Shown: in pieces, positions 8,546 through 17,720 of the stretch
Position numbering within the stretch: the stretch's first letter is position 1
Layout: each line of letters begins with the position of its first letter
Assembly: GCA_964501265.1 (NCBI GenBank)
Contig: CAZCSK010000010.1
Coordinates: 1 to 61,656 of the forward strand
Direction of reading: 5' to 3'
Origin: CAZCSK01 sp964501265
Lineage (GTDB): Bacteria; Actinomycetota; CADDZG01; JAHWKV01
DNA length: 61,656 bases
Position numbers and translations under genes: made by a program
The notes under the pieces: generated by a model
Database searches by the model: none
The model's input: only the letters and a program-made list of their open reading frames with translations
What the model was told of the DNA's origin: nothing

Positions 8546-9798
8546 AGTCGTGCCTTGAGCTTGGCGACAAGGTCCTCATCCGCCACCCGGGACTCGTCGC
8601 CGCTCTGCATGTCCTTCACCGTATAGCTCCCGTCGGCGACTTCTGCTTCACCAACGACGACGGCCCACCTGGCGCCTAATCGGTCCGCAGCTTTGAACTG
8701 CGCCTTGACGGTGCGGTCATCGAGATCAAGGTCGGTACGAATCCCTGCGTTTCGCAGTGCCGCCGCGGTAGATGAGGCCTTATCTTGAACTGCCTTAGTC
8801 GCACAAACGACGAACACATCCAGACGTACGGGGACTAACACCCCTTCCGCCTCGAGGGCGAGTACGATCCTGTCGACCCCGATGCCAAAACCAATGCCGG
8901 GGAGCCGGGGACCACCAAGCAGTTCAGACAAGCCGTCATAACGCCCGCCGCCCCCGACGGCGTCTTGAGAACCCAAGCCCGGCGCGGTGAATTCGAACAA
9001 CGTTCGCTCGTAGTAATCTAGCCCCCGAACGAGCGTGGGATCCTCTTCGAACGTCACCCCGGACTTCTCCAGCGATTTCCGGACCTCGCCGAAATGCGCG
9101 GCGCATTCATCGCAGAGGTGCGATGTGATTAGGGGGGCTTCCGCCATGACCTTACGGTCCGCCTCGAGCTTGCAATCGAAGGTTCTGAGCGGATTGGTCT
9201 CGATCTTGCGATTGCAGTCGGCACACAGTTCGCCCGCGTGGGCACGAAGAAAAGATTGAAGAATGGGTAGGTAAGCGGCGCGGCAAACAGGGTGGCCGAG
9301 GCTGTTGACTCGCAACTCGACACCCAGGCCGACCCTGCGGTAGACATCTGCTGCGAGCAATACGACCTCCGCGTCGATGTCCGGTCCGGGGCTGCCGACA
9401 ACTTCGATTCCAACTTGCGTGTGCTGCCGATAGCGCCCTGACTGTGGGCGCTCGTGCCGGAACACAGGGACGGTGTAATAGAACTTAAGTGGCAACCCTT
9501 TTCGATGAAGATTGTGCTCAAGCACGGCCCGCATTACGGGCGCGGTCATGTCGGGTCGCAAGGTCAGCGACCGACCACCCTTGTCCTCGAACGTGTACAT
9601 CTCCTTCGTAACGATCTCGCTGTCGCTTCGGAGGCCCCTTAGGAAAAGGTCGGTGTTCTCAAATGCGGGCGTTTCAATGCGTCCAAACCCGTAAATACGG
9701 AAAGCAGAAAGTGCTTCATCGATCACGCGCTCGAAGAGAGCCGACCGCTCGGGAAGCCAGTCGGGAGCCCCCTTCGGGCCCTTCAATTGGGGATTCAT
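8542..9798 (-). CDS. hisS: Histidyl-tRNA synthetase
   Basis: Class II synthetase, ~418 residues. Motif 1 is IETPAFENTDLF and motif 2 is FRHERPQSGRYRQHTQVGIE. The histidine-binding segments are LVRGLDYYERTLFEF and GGGRYDGL, with motif 3 in GIGFGIGVDRIVLAL and an anticodon domain from ~325. Start choice: a GTG lies at 9804, but the ATG at 9798 stands six bases after TAACAT, the spacing of leaderless starts elsewhere here, so the ATG is preferred. The end overlaps aspS by 4 bp. Confidence 0.96.
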   Translation of the reverse strand: MNPQLKGPKGAPDWLPERSALFERVIDEALSAFRIYGFGRIETPAFENTDLFLRGLRSDSEIVTKEMYTFEDKGGRSLTLRPDMTAPVMRAVLEHNLHRKGLPLKFYYTVPVFRHERPQSGRYRQHTQVGIEVVGSPGPDIDAEVVLLAADVYRRVGLGVELRVNSLGHPVCRAAYLPILQSFLRAHAGELCADCNRKIETNPLRTFDCKLEADRKVMAEAPLITSHLCDECAAHFGEVRKSLEKSGVTFEEDPTLVRGLDYYERTLFEFTAPGLGSQDAVGGGGRYDGLSELLGGPRLPGIGFGIGVDRIVLALEAEGVLVPVRLDVFVVCATKAVQDKASSTAAALRNAGIRTDLDLDDRTVKAQFKAADRLGARWAVVVGEAEVADGSYTVKDMQSGDESRVADEDLVAKLKARL

Positions 9799-9804
9799 CC
9801 ACAC

Positions 9805-9810
9805 ATGTTA
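9805..9810 (-). promoter_or_regulatory. Putative -10 box of a leaderless hisS promoter
   Basis: TAACAT on the minus strand ends six bases before the ATG at 9798. It overlaps nothing else and favours that ATG over the upstream GTG. No Shine-Dalgarno sequence is visible. Confidence 0.5.
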
Positions 9811-9827
9811 TGGCTGAAACGGTGGAG

Positions 9828-9873
9828 GCGTGACCCCCAACCGCGCTATGGGTCCGGCGGACGGGGGTCGCGC
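9828..9873. repeat. Intergenic palindromic repeat, family 2, copy 2
   Basis: Arms GCGTGACCCCC (9828-9838) and GGGGGTCGCGC (9863-9873) in the dtd-hisS gap. It aligns with the reverse complement of 5442-5483 with few differences outside the loop, and both copies sit between two minus-strand genes. It is likely a member of a dispersed REP-like family. Confidence 0.65.
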
Positions 9874-9915
9874 AGGTCCGAGCATTCCGGTGCGACAACG
9901 AAAAGACTCTCCCGA

Positions 9916-10353
9916 TCACACGTCCAATATCAAGGTGACCGGGCCATCGTTGACGAGTCCTACTTCCATGTGAGCACCGAATCTGCCTTCCGCGACTTCG
10001 ACTCCCTCTGCCCGAATTGCCTCGGCTAGTAATTGGATAAGGGGTTCGGCGAGGTGTCGTGGCGCGGCCCCGACAAAGGAGGGCCGCCTGCCGCGCGACG
10101 TATCGGCGAGCAGCGTGAACTGTGACACGAGCAATACCGACCCCTTGACGTCCTTCAAAGAGAGATTCATCTTCGACTGCGAGTCTGAAAAGATTCTAAG
10201 ATCGATGAGACGACGGGCAGCCTCTTGTGCCTTCTGGGGCGTGTCATCGAATCCGATAGCGACGAGCGCGACGAGGCCCGTGCCGATTCGCCCGACTTCG
10301 TCCCCCAGGGCGGTCACCCAGGCCGAGGAAACCCTTTGAACCACGAGCCTCAC
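9916..10353 (-). CDS. dtd: D-aminoacyl-tRNA deacylase
   Basis: Homodimeric proofreading enzyme that hydrolyses D-aminoacyl- and glycyl-mischarged tRNAs in the cytoplasm. The 145-residue protein begins MRLVVQRVSSAWVT and shows both family signatures: SQFTL (~79-83) with its catalytic Thr, and NDGPVT (~135-140), the cross-subunit Gly-cisPro motif. It lies 5 bp downstream of the rel start and upstream of hisS, so tRNA charging and proofreading genes are together. Confidence 0.95.
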   Translation of the reverse strand: MRLVVQRVSSAWVTALGDEVGRIGTGLVALVAIGFDDTPQKAQEAARRLIDLRIFSDSQSKMNLSLKDVKGSVLLVSQFTLLADTSRGRRPSFVGAAPRHLAEPLIQLLAEAIRAEGVEVAEGRFGAHMEVGLVNDGPVTLILDV

Positions 10354-10358
10354 TGAAG

Positions 10359-12611
10359 TTACCTGGAGTTCGGCGTCAAGCGATGGACGTCGAACACTCC
10401 CTCGACTTTGCGGACCGTATTTAGGATGAGGTGGAGTTGAGAAGGATCGGTCACCTCGAGGGTAAATCGGAGCAGCGCCATCCCACTCTCCAGGTGACTT
10501 GTGACCTGCGAAATGTTGAGACCCAAATCCGATATGGCGGTGGTGACGTCTCGAAGTAACTTGGGGCGGTCAAGCGACTCCACCTGAATCGAGACCGGAT
10601 ATATGCCGGCCGCATTCGGCGCCCAGGAGACCTCCATTAACCTTTCTCCAAGCTCGCCCAATGCCTTGGCATTGCTGCAGTCCGATCGGTGAACGCTGAC
10701 TCCCCGACCCTTGGTGACAAAACCCATGATGGCGTCGGTTGGTACGGGCATACAGCAACGAGCCAGTTTCACTAAAACGCCAGCGTCGCCTTCGACCAAG
10801 ACGCCCTGGGTGGGGAGGTGTTTGGTGCGTATCCTTGCCGGAACGATCGGTGTCTCGGGCTCCGATTCGTCTTGAGTTTCTCTTAGGTGCCTCCGAACCA
10901 GCGTCTGCGCCGATATACGTCCTTCCCCTACGGCTACATAGAGGGCCTCCGCATCATGGTAATGAAACAGGGCCGCCAGTTGTTCCGCAATACCCTCGGC
11001 CATCAATTTCTGAACCGGCAACTTCGCACGACGAAATGCCTTGATCAGCGACTCCCGGCCTTCAGAAATGGCCTCGTCGCGGTGCTCTTTGGTGAACCAT
11101 TGCCGGATCTTCGTCCGGGCCCGGGGAGTAACGACTATGTCCAGCCAGTCACGGCTGGGCCTGCTGCTCTTGGAGGCTATGATCTCGACGGTTTCGCCGG
11201 AGACCAGTTCATGATTGAGAGGCGCGAGTCTTCCGTCGACCTTTGCACCGACGCAGTTGTGTCCGACCTCAGTATGAATTGCGTAGGCAAAGTCGATCGG
11301 CGTTGCCCCCTTAGACATTTCGATCACTTCGCCCTTAGGCGTAAAGACGAATACATCGTCGGAGAAAAGATCCAGCCGCAGACCCTCTAGGAACTCCGCA
11401 TCGTCTTCGGTCTGCTGCATTTCCAGCATCCGGGTCATCCAGGCAGCGTGCTCATCGCTACCCTGGCTCCGCCCGCCCTGCTTGTACTGCCAATGAGAAG
11501 CCACACCCCACTGGGCTATGAGGTGCATCTGCTCTGTGCGAATCTGGATTTCGAGTGGCTTGCCTTCGGGCCCAACGACCGTGGTATGCAAAGATTGATA
11601 GAGATTGAACTTAGGCATTGCGATGTAATCCTTGAACCGTCCCGGGACGGGTTTCCAGGAAGCATGGATGGCGCCGAGTACGCCATAGCATTCTCGAAGA
11701 CTCTCCACGATGATCCGGACGCCAACGAGATCAAATATCTCATCGAACTCCCGGCCATCGGCCACCATCTTTTCGTAGATCGAATAGTAGTGCTTTGGCC
11801 TTCCCGAGACTTCTCCTTTGATCTTGGATTCGCGCAACTTGTTTTCGATAAGCGCAACGATCTTCTGCAAGTAATCTTCACGCGCTGGCTGGCGGGTCAG
11901 CACCATCTGTTCAATCTCTTCATACACTTTTGGGTAGAGCGTCTTGAAGGAAAGGTCTTCTAAATCTGCCTTCACCGCCTGCATGCCAAGCCGGTATGCC
12001 AAAGGCGCATAGATTTCGAGAGTTTCAGTGGCAGTCAGTTCCTGCTGGGCGGGATCCAGGGCACCGATCGTGCGGAGGTTATGAAGTCTGTCGGCAAATT
12101 TGATAATCAAGACCCTGGGGTCCTTTGCCATGGCAACGATCATTTTTCGGAGATTTTCCGCTTTCCGCTGCTGGACGGAGCGAAACCCGATCTTTTCGAT
12201 TTTTGTGAGTCCGTCGATCAGCTCCGCAACTTCGTCGCCGAATTCTCGGCGCAGTTCCCCTAGCTCGAGGTCGGTGTCCTCCACCGTGTCGTGAAGCAGC
12301 GCGGCCGTAAGCGTGACTGGGTCCATACCCAGTTCTGCCAGGATAAGCGCCACGCCCACGGGGTGGGAGATAAACGGCTCCCCGGACTTGCGCAACTGTC
12401 CTTGGTGGACAGCGAACGACACCTCGAAGGCCTTGACGATAGGACGGACATCAGCCTTCGGATGGTTGGAGCGGACGACCCGGACCACCTCCTCGATGCC
12501 CCTGGGGATCGTCTGGCCCGATGGACGCAGGCGCGCCAGGGCGGCCCGGAGCCCTCCCCGCGGCTCAGTCTTCGGCTCGTCCAGAATGCTCGACTCCTTA
12601 GTTAGGTGCAA
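10359..12611 (-). CDS. rel: Bifunctional (p)ppGpp synthetase/hydrolase (Rel)
   Basis: Stringent-response enzyme, 750 residues. The HD hydrolase domain has HPVGVALIL and LLHDTVEDTD (~107-116). The synthetase domain has RFKDYIAMPKFNLYQSLHTT, and its RxKD form is typical of bifunctional Rel rather than synthetase-only RelA. TGS (~395-455, with DVFVFTPKG and DFAYAIHTEVGH), a conserved-Cys region (ARCCMPVP) and a C-terminal ACT domain complete it. The apparent start is TTG at 12611, five bases after TACAAT. A repeat half-copy lies just upstream of that box. The start could be a few codons further in. Confidence 0.95.
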   Translation of the reverse strand: MHLTKESSILDEPKTEPRGGLRAALARLRPSGQTIPRGIEEVVRVVRSNHPKADVRPIVKAFEVSFAVHQGQLRKSGEPFISHPVGVALILAELGMDPVTLTAALLHDTVEDTDLELGELRREFGDEVAELIDGLTKIEKIGFRSVQQRKAENLRKMIVAMAKDPRVLIIKFADRLHNLRTIGALDPAQQELTATETLEIYAPLAYRLGMQAVKADLEDLSFKTLYPKVYEEIEQMVLTRQPAREDYLQKIVALIENKLRESKIKGEVSGRPKHYYSIYEKMVADGREFDEIFDLVGVRIIVESLRECYGVLGAIHASWKPVPGRFKDYIAMPKFNLYQSLHTTVVGPEGKPLEIQIRTEQMHLIAQWGVASHWQYKQGGRSQGSDEHAAWMTRMLEMQQTEDDAEFLEGLRLDLFSDDVFVFTPKGEVIEMSKGATPIDFAYAIHTEVGHNCVGAKVDGRLAPLNHELVSGETVEIIASKSSRPSRDWLDIVVTPRARTKIRQWFTKEHRDEAISEGRESLIKAFRRAKLPVQKLMAEGIAEQLAALFHYHDAEALYVAVGEGRISAQTLVRRHLRETQDESEPETPIVPARIRTKHLPTQGVLVEGDAGVLVKLARCCMPVPTDAIMGFVTKGRGVSVHRSDCSNAKALGELGERLMEVSWAPNAAGIYPVSIQVESLDRPKLLRDVTTAISDLGLNISQVTSHLESGMALLRFTLEVTDPSQLHLILNTVRKVEGVFDVHRLTPNSR

Positions 12612-12616
12612 TTTTC

Positions 12617-12622
12617 ATTGTA
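12617..12622 (-). promoter_or_regulatory. Putative -10 box for rel
   Basis: TACAAT on the minus strand, five bases before the TTG start codon. The DNA immediately upstream is the G-rich repeat half-copy at 12624-12646, which would occupy the spacer and -35 region. Confidence 0.45.
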
Positions 12623-12623
12623 C

Positions 12624-12646
12624 GGGGGGTTCGGGGGGTAGCAGCC
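12624..12646. repeat. Coding-repeat family 1, half copy C (intergenic)
   Basis: GGGGGGTTCG followed by a G-run and TAGCAGCC matches the reverse complement of the right arm of copies A and B. Only one arm is present; the centre and other arm are missing. It is the only non-coding member seen in the window and sits between the divergent rel and HD-GYP genes. Confidence 0.7.
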
Positions 12647-12685
12647 CCCTGACAGGCATTAAAGGCGCAGGCACATATTGTCCGA

Positions 12686-13765
12686 ATGGATAAGGGTATG
12701 AGAGCGCCCCCCATTCGCGTAGTTATCGTAGAGAGCACTCCTCACCTTCGCGCGCTTGCGCGCTCGGTGGTCGCGAGTACCCCCCGGCTGCAACTTGTAG
12801 GCGAAGCCGAGAACGGCCTTGAGGCAGTGGACCTGGTTACGAAGGTCAAGCCCGATCTCGTGCTCCTCGACGTCGAATCCCCGGGCCTGGATGGGCTTAC
12901 CGCAACTCGGTTGATTTCTGACCGCGTCCCGGATGCCAGAGTCATCGCCTGGACGAACAACGACTCACCCGAGTACGTCACTGCCATGATCGCTGCCGGA
13001 GCCTTCGGATATTTGCTGAAGGGAACCCCTGCGCCTGAATTTGCGGAATCGATGAAATGGGCAGCCGACGGACAATCGGTCTTGTCACGCGATCTCACTT
13101 CCGCGGTAATGCAGGAACTGGGACGTCTTTACCGGCACGCGGAGGACCGGGCGAACGAGTTACGCGACAGTTACCTTAGTACCGTTCAGTCACTTGTCAT
13201 TGCTCTGGAAACCAAGGACGACGTTACCGGGACGCACGCCAGGAGGGTCCAAGACTACGCGACGATTATTACCCGGCATTACGATGAGAGCCTGCTGGCC
13301 AGCGAAGCTCTCATCTTTGGCTTTCTTCTTCATGACGTTGGGAAGATAGGCATCCCCGATCGAATCCTCATGAAGCCCGGTCCTTTGGACGAGCAAGAGT
13401 GGGAGGTTATGCGCAAGCATCCGGGGATGGGAACTCGAATCCTCGACACGGCCTCCTTCCTGCAACCCGATGCCATCCAAGTCGTCGGCCACCACCACGA
13501 GCGTTGGGACGGAAACGGCTACCCGAGCAAACTCGCCAAGGAGGAGATCCCGATCGGGGCGCGCCTTTTCGCCATCGCAGACACTTTCGATGCAATGACG
13601 AGCGATCGCCCTTATCGCACAAAAATGGATCCCGACCTTGCCTCCGCCGAAATCCTGCGATGTTCAGGAACGCAATTCGACCCTGCACTCGTCGAAACTT
13701 TCGTGCTAGCAGAAAGTGAAATTCGCACCCGGATGACGAAAGACCAGGTCGGCGTTACCGTCTAG
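12686..13765 (+). CDS. Response regulator with HD-GYP domain (probable c-di-GMP phosphodiesterase)
   Basis: 359 residues. The REC domain (~10-125) has the phospho-acceptor Asp in VLLDVESPG, Thr in IAWTNN and Lys in YLLKGT. A short helical linker follows. The HD-GYP domain (~170-345) shows FLLHDVGKIGIPDRIL, HHHERWDGNGYP and DTFDAMTSDRPYR, so the metal-binding HD and GYP elements are intact. HD-GYP domains hydrolyse c-di-GMP (known for the family). No histidine kinase is adjacent. It is divergent from rel, and its 3' end overlaps secDF by 11 bp on the opposite strand. Confidence 0.92.
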   Translation: MDKGMRAPPIRVVIVESTPHLRALARSVVASTPRLQLVGEAENGLEAVDLVTKVKPDLVLLDVESPGLDGLTATRLISDRVPDARVIAWTNNDSPEYVTAMIAAGAFGYLLKGTPAPEFAESMKWAADGQSVLSRDLTSAVMQELGRLYRHAEDRANELRDSYLSTVQSLVIALETKDDVTGTHARRVQDYATIITRHYDESLLASEALIFGFLLHDVGKIGIPDRILMKPGPLDEQEWEVMRKHPGMGTRILDTASFLQPDAIQVVGHHHERWDGNGYPSKLAKEEIPIGARLFAIADTFDAMTSDRPYRTKMDPDLASAEILRCSGTQFDPALVETFVLAESEIRTRMTKDQVGVTV

Positions 13766-16307
13766 ATTTGCGTTTACGGTCCGCTCGAGATCGTTTGCGC
13801 GTCTGCTGTCGTACGTATGTGACGTTTGCCGGCCTAGCGGGCCCTGACCCGGAAGTGACCGGCTCCCTTTCGCGCTCGGTCTCTTGCTCAGGGCTGCCTA
13901 TAACTGGCTCTGGCCTGGCGCTAACTGGCTCGCGAGTGCCCGGCGCGTCCGTGACCGCACGTCGGGAACGCTCGCGGCCCCCAGAAAATCGCGGCTCCTT
14001 CTCCTTCCATACAGATAGCAACGGGGTCGCGACGAAGATGCTCGAATAAATGCCGGCCGCAGTCCCCACAAACAAAGCAAGCGCAAGATCTTTCAGGGTG
14101 TCCGCGCCCAGCAATGCGCTCCCGACGAAAAGCAGACTGCCCACTGGAAGAAGAGCTGCCAAAGAAGTGTTGATCGACCGCATCAGTACTTGGTTCGTCG
14201 ATGCATTCGCAATCGAAGAAAAACTTGCCCGCGCGTTTGCCGGAAGACCCTGATTCTCTCGTATCTTGTCGAACACAACCACGGTGTCATACAGCGAATA
14301 TCCGAGGATCGTCAGGGTCGCGACCACCGTGGCGGGGGTGACTTCAAAGCCGACCAAGGCATAGATGCCCGCGGTAATGACAAGGTCGTGGATGAGGGCC
14401 ACGATTCCGGCGGCAGCCATCTTGGGTTCAAGGCGCCACGACATGTAAAGGATGACAAGTACCAGAAAGATCGCCAAACCGCGCAAAGCCTTGTTGGTTA
14501 TTTGCGCCCCCCATTTCTCCCCAACGGACTCAGAATCGATCTGGTTGTCTTCAGACCCCGTCACCTGGGAGAGAGCCTTGACAACAGCGTCTTGTTCAGT
14601 CGGTTTCAAAGACGACTCCGTCTGCACTTGAATTTGGGAGCGCCCTCCAACCTGGTCGGTTACTTTCTGCACGACAGGGTTCTCAAGGCCCATACCCGAG
14701 AGTGCACGTTGGACGTCAGCGACGGTTGTCGAAGGACCCACGGGAACGCGGTACAGGGTTCCCCCTCTGAAATCGATTCCGTAGTGAAGGCCCCGGATTC
14801 CAGGCACCATTGCCAGCGCCGAGACCAGCACGACCGCACCGGAGATCAGGAACCAAATCTTGCGCCGGCCAATGAAGTCAATGTTGAATTCGCTTCGATA
14901 GATCTTCCTGAGAAGCGACCCTTCCTTGCGGCCGCCTTCCAGGGCCCCCCTCATCCCGATGAAACGGCTTTCCCCGAAGAACGAGCTCCGCGCGAGAAGG
15001 GCCGCGAGCGGCCAGGTGAGTGTGTAGGTAATGATGAGGTCGAGAGACGTTGCCATGCCCAGGGCAAGAGCGAAGCCCCTCACCGGTCCGACGGCCAAAA
15101 AATAGAGCACGACGGCCGCAAGAATCGTGACGGTGTTGGCGGTCCGCATCGTCCTCCAGGCGTGGCCAAAACCCTTGTCGATGGACGACCGAAGCGTCCT
15201 TCCCTCGTGAATCTCCTCTTTGACGCGCTCAAAGAAGACGATGTACGAGTCGGCAGCGATTCCGATCGAAACGATGAGACCCGCGATACCTGAAAGTGTC
15301 AGATTCCATCCAATCCACGCGCCGAATACAGCGATGAGGCCGTAGATGGCTGACGAAAACACCGCCAGACCAATCCAGATTTGAAGCCCAAGCGTCCGGT
15401 AGTAGATCAACACATAAAGCAATACGAGGGCGAGACCAAGTGCCCCCGCGTAGAGCCCGGCACGCAGTGAATCCTTCCCAAGCGTAGGGGTTACGGTGCG
15501 AACCTCCGACTGTTCCAGTTCTACTGGCAGCGCGCCCGTTGTGAGCACGAGGGCTAGATCCTTCGCCTCCTTTTCAGTAAAGGTGCCCGTGATCTGCGTA
15601 GTGCCTCCTGAGATGCCGGTGTTGCACTGCACGTCCTCAGCGATCTGTGGGCTCGATTCGACAATGCCGTCGAGGACGATTGCAACTTGCCGCTCGGGGC
15701 CCTGAAGGCAGGCGAGGCGCCCTGTGAAGGATTCCCAGATTTTGCCGCCCTCGCGCTTGAAGTTGACCGAGACTTCCCAGTTGACCGACTGGGAGGAGGG
15801 CAGGGCGGTGCCTTTGCGGACGCCGTCACCGGTCAATTCCGCCTTCGCAAGGCGAAACTTGGTACTGCCCGTGTCGTCCGTCGCGACTACTTCGGATTCC
15901 AGGTCGTCTGAATCCGTCACCGTGGAAGATGCGAATCGAGGATCCGACTCGGGAATAATTTCAAGCACCTGTCGAAACTGAAGTTGGGCAGTCTTGCCGA
16001 TCAACCTCAGCAGCCTCGCGGGATCCTCTGTACCGGGTAACTGAATGAAAATATTGTTGCTACCCTCGCGAGTTATTTCCGGTTCTGCCACCCCCGCACG
16101 GTCCACCCGGCCCAACAGGGTTCCGACAGTCTTGTCGAGGACATCGTCTCGGGTTCCCGCCGGGGCGGTCAGCGTAACCGAGAGACCCCCGCGCAAATCC
16201 AGACCCAACTTGGGTTTCAGGTTGAGGGAAAAGACCGTGCCGAGCAGACCTGCCAGCACGAGGCCGACTAAGACGACGGAGACAACGTGGCGGTTTGATT
16301 TCTTCAC
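13755..16307 (-). CDS. secDF: SecD-SecF fusion protein, Sec translocon accessory subunit
   Basis: RND-type membrane protein that uses the proton gradient to pull secreted proteins through SecYEG. SecD half: TM1 (~7-28), KLGLDLRGG, a large P1 domain, then five helices with GIAADSYIVFFERVKEE. SecF half from ~470: HYGIDFRGGTLYR, then five helices with TILGYSLYDTVVVFDKIREN and MRSINTSLAALLPV. The C-terminus is a proline/glutamate-rich tail ending in a very basic stretch. SecD and SecF are separate in mycobacteria, while a single-chain form is found in other lineages such as Bacillus. The GTG start lies 24 bp after yajC. Confidence 0.95.
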   Translation of the reverse strand: MKKSNRHVVSVVLVGLVLAGLLGTVFSLNLKPKLGLDLRGGLSVTLTAPAGTRDDVLDKTVGTLLGRVDRAGVAEPEITREGSNNIFIQLPGTEDPARLLRLIGKTAQLQFRQVLEIIPESDPRFASSTVTDSDDLESEVVATDDTGSTKFRLAKAELTGDGVRKGTALPSSQSVNWEVSVNFKREGGKIWESFTGRLACLQGPERQVAIVLDGIVESSPQIAEDVQCNTGISGGTTQITGTFTEKEAKDLALVLTTGALPVELEQSEVRTVTPTLGKDSLRAGLYAGALGLALVLLYVLIYYRTLGLQIWIGLAVFSSAIYGLIAVFGAWIGWNLTLSGIAGLIVSIGIAADSYIVFFERVKEEIHEGRTLRSSIDKGFGHAWRTMRTANTVTILAAVVLYFLAVGPVRGFALALGMATSLDLIITYTLTWPLAALLARSSFFGESRFIGMRGALEGGRKEGSLLRKIYRSEFNIDFIGRRKIWFLISGAVVLVSALAMVPGIRGLHYGIDFRGGTLYRVPVGPSTTVADVQRALSGMGLENPVVQKVTDQVGGRSQIQVQTESSLKPTEQDAVVKALSQVTGSEDNQIDSESVGEKWGAQITNKALRGLAIFLVLVILYMSWRLEPKMAAAGIVALIHDLVITAGIYALVGFEVTPATVVATLTILGYSLYDTVVVFDKIRENQGLPANARASFSSIANASTNQVLMRSINTSLAALLPVGSLLFVGSALLGADTLKDLALALFVGTAAGIYSSIFVATPLLSVWKEKEPRFSGGRERSRRAVTDAPGTREPVSARPEPVIGSPEQETEREREPVTSGSGPARPANVTYVRQQTRKRSRADRKRKSRR

Positions 16308-16331
16308 TGCAGGCTTGACCTTAGACGATTT

Positions 16332-16643
16332 TTACTGTGCGTCCTCGGCACCTCCGGCACCCGAGACCTCGGGTGCCTCTTCCGCTTCCGGCTCGACTTT
16401 GCGGCTGATAGCTTGGCGAGAAAATCGAATCTCGGTCCCCGCGGCCACTTCGAGCCAAATCAAATGGTCTTCGATCTTGGTAATCCTCCCGAACATACCA
16501 CCGACCGTAATCACTTCATCACCCGGGCTCAGCGAAGACACCAGGTTCACGTGTGCCTTGGCCCTTCGTTGCTGAGGCCTTATGAGAAGAAAATAGAACA
16601 CCGCCACCATAAGGGCGAGTACGCCGAGACTTCCTGGATCCAT
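16332..16643 (-). CDS. yajC: Preprotein translocase subunit YajC
   Basis: Small single-span membrane protein associated with SecDF. The 103 residues include TM LGVLALMVAVFYFLLIRPQQ (~5-24), the family IRPQQRR motif, and the cytoplasmic fold SLSPGDEVITVGGMFGRI. An acidic tail (VEPEAEEAPEVS) follows. A good Shine-Dalgarno sequence (GGAGGACTAAAA) precedes the ATG. It is directly upstream of secDF, as in most bacteria. Confidence 0.95.
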   Translation of the reverse strand: MDPGSLGVLALMVAVFYFLLIRPQQRRAKAHVNLVSSLSPGDEVITVGGMFGRITKIEDHLIWLEVAAGTEIRFSRQAISRKVEPEAEEAPEVSGAGGAEDAQ

Positions 16644-16715
16644 TTTTAGTCCTCCGTCTTGATTGGTCGAGCCTCCACCCTACCGTGCGAATTGGACAGG
16701 GGCGGTTTTTCAGGC

Positions 16716-17720
16716 TTAGAGAAGCCGGTCGGAGGTCTGAGCGATTCCTAGGTGCTCATAGGCCGCTGCTGTTGCAACTCTTCCCCGCGGTGTTCGTTGG
16801 ATGAATCCCTTGCGGAGCAGGTACGGCTCGTAAACATCCTCGACTGTGTCGGGTTCCTCGCCGACCGCTATGGCCAATGTGCTGAGGCCCACCGCCCGGC
16901 CACGAAACCGTTCAATGAGAGCGACCAGTATTGCCTTATCGACCTTGTCGAGACCCTCGGTGTCAACTTCGAAGAGGGCGAGGGCAGCTTTGGCCACCTC
17001 GAGGTCGATTCGCCCCTCGGCACGAACTTGGGCAAAATCGCGCACCCGTCGCAGGAGCCTGTTCGCAATTCGGGGTGTTCCCCGCGACCGAGAGGCAATC
17101 TCGGTCGCCGCAGGCAGGTCGAGCTCGATAGCCAGGATAGCTGCCGACCGTTTGATTATGGCGTCGAGTTCGTCCGGCTCATAAAAATCTAGTCTTCCGA
17201 CAAATCCGAATCGGTCCCTAAGAGGCGATGACAAGAGCCCAGTTCTTGTCGTGGCTCCAACTAACGTGAACGGAGGAAGGTCAAGCCGAATAGAGCGCGC
17301 GGCCGGCCCTTTCCCGATCACGATGTCGAGGCTGAAATCCTCCATCGCCGGATAGAGGACTTCTTCGACGGGTCTCGCGAGTCGATGAATCTCGTCGATG
17401 AATAAGACGTCGCGCTCCGTCAAGTTAGTGAGGATGGCCGCAAGATCCCCGGCCCGCTCAAGCACTGGTCCGGAAGTCACCTTGCACCCAACACCAAGTT
17501 CGGCTGCAACGATGTGGGCGAGGGTCGTCTTGCCGAGTCCTGGGCTCCCGGCGAACAACAGATGGTCTGCAGCCTCACCTCGTTCCGACGCTGCGTTGAG
17601 GATTATCGACAAATGCTCTTTGGTCTTGCTTTGTCCGACGAACTCTTCGAGGTTCCTCGGCCGCAGCGAGATTTCGAGTTCTTGATCCTCAGCTTCCGGG
17701 AGAGGGGCGAGAATACTCAT
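16716..17720 (-). CDS. ruvB: Holliday junction branch migration ATPase RuvB
   Basis: AAA+ hexameric motor that drives branch migration with RuvA. The 334 residues contain SLRPRNLEEFVGQ (~20), Walker A AGSPGLGKTTLAH (~57-69), Walker B LFIDEIHRL (~109), sensor 1 VGATTRTGLLSSPLRDRFG (~153-171), and the C-terminal winged helix with GFIQRTPRGR. It overlaps ruvA by 4 bp (ATGA). Confidence 0.97.
   Translation of the reverse strand: MSILAPLPEAEDQELEISLRPRNLEEFVGQSKTKEHLSIILNAASERGEAADHLLFAGSPGLGKTTLAHIVAAELGVGCKVTSGPVLERAGDLAAILTNLTERDVLFIDEIHRLARPVEEVLYPAMEDFSLDIVIGKGPAARSIRLDLPPFTLVGATTRTGLLSSPLRDRFGFVGRLDFYEPDELDAIIKRSAAILAIELDLPAATEIASRSRGTPRIANRLLRRVRDFAQVRAEGRIDLEVAKAALALFEVDTEGLDKVDKAILVALIERFRGRAVGLSTLAIAVGEEPDTVEDVYEPYLLRKGFIQRTPRGRVATAAAYEHLGIAQTSDRLL

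Noticed and set aside
14190..15293. A 367-codon plus-strand frame opposite secDF
   Set aside because: Shadow of the conserved SecDF gene; the composition is rich in Arg, Asp and His as expected for an antisense frame.
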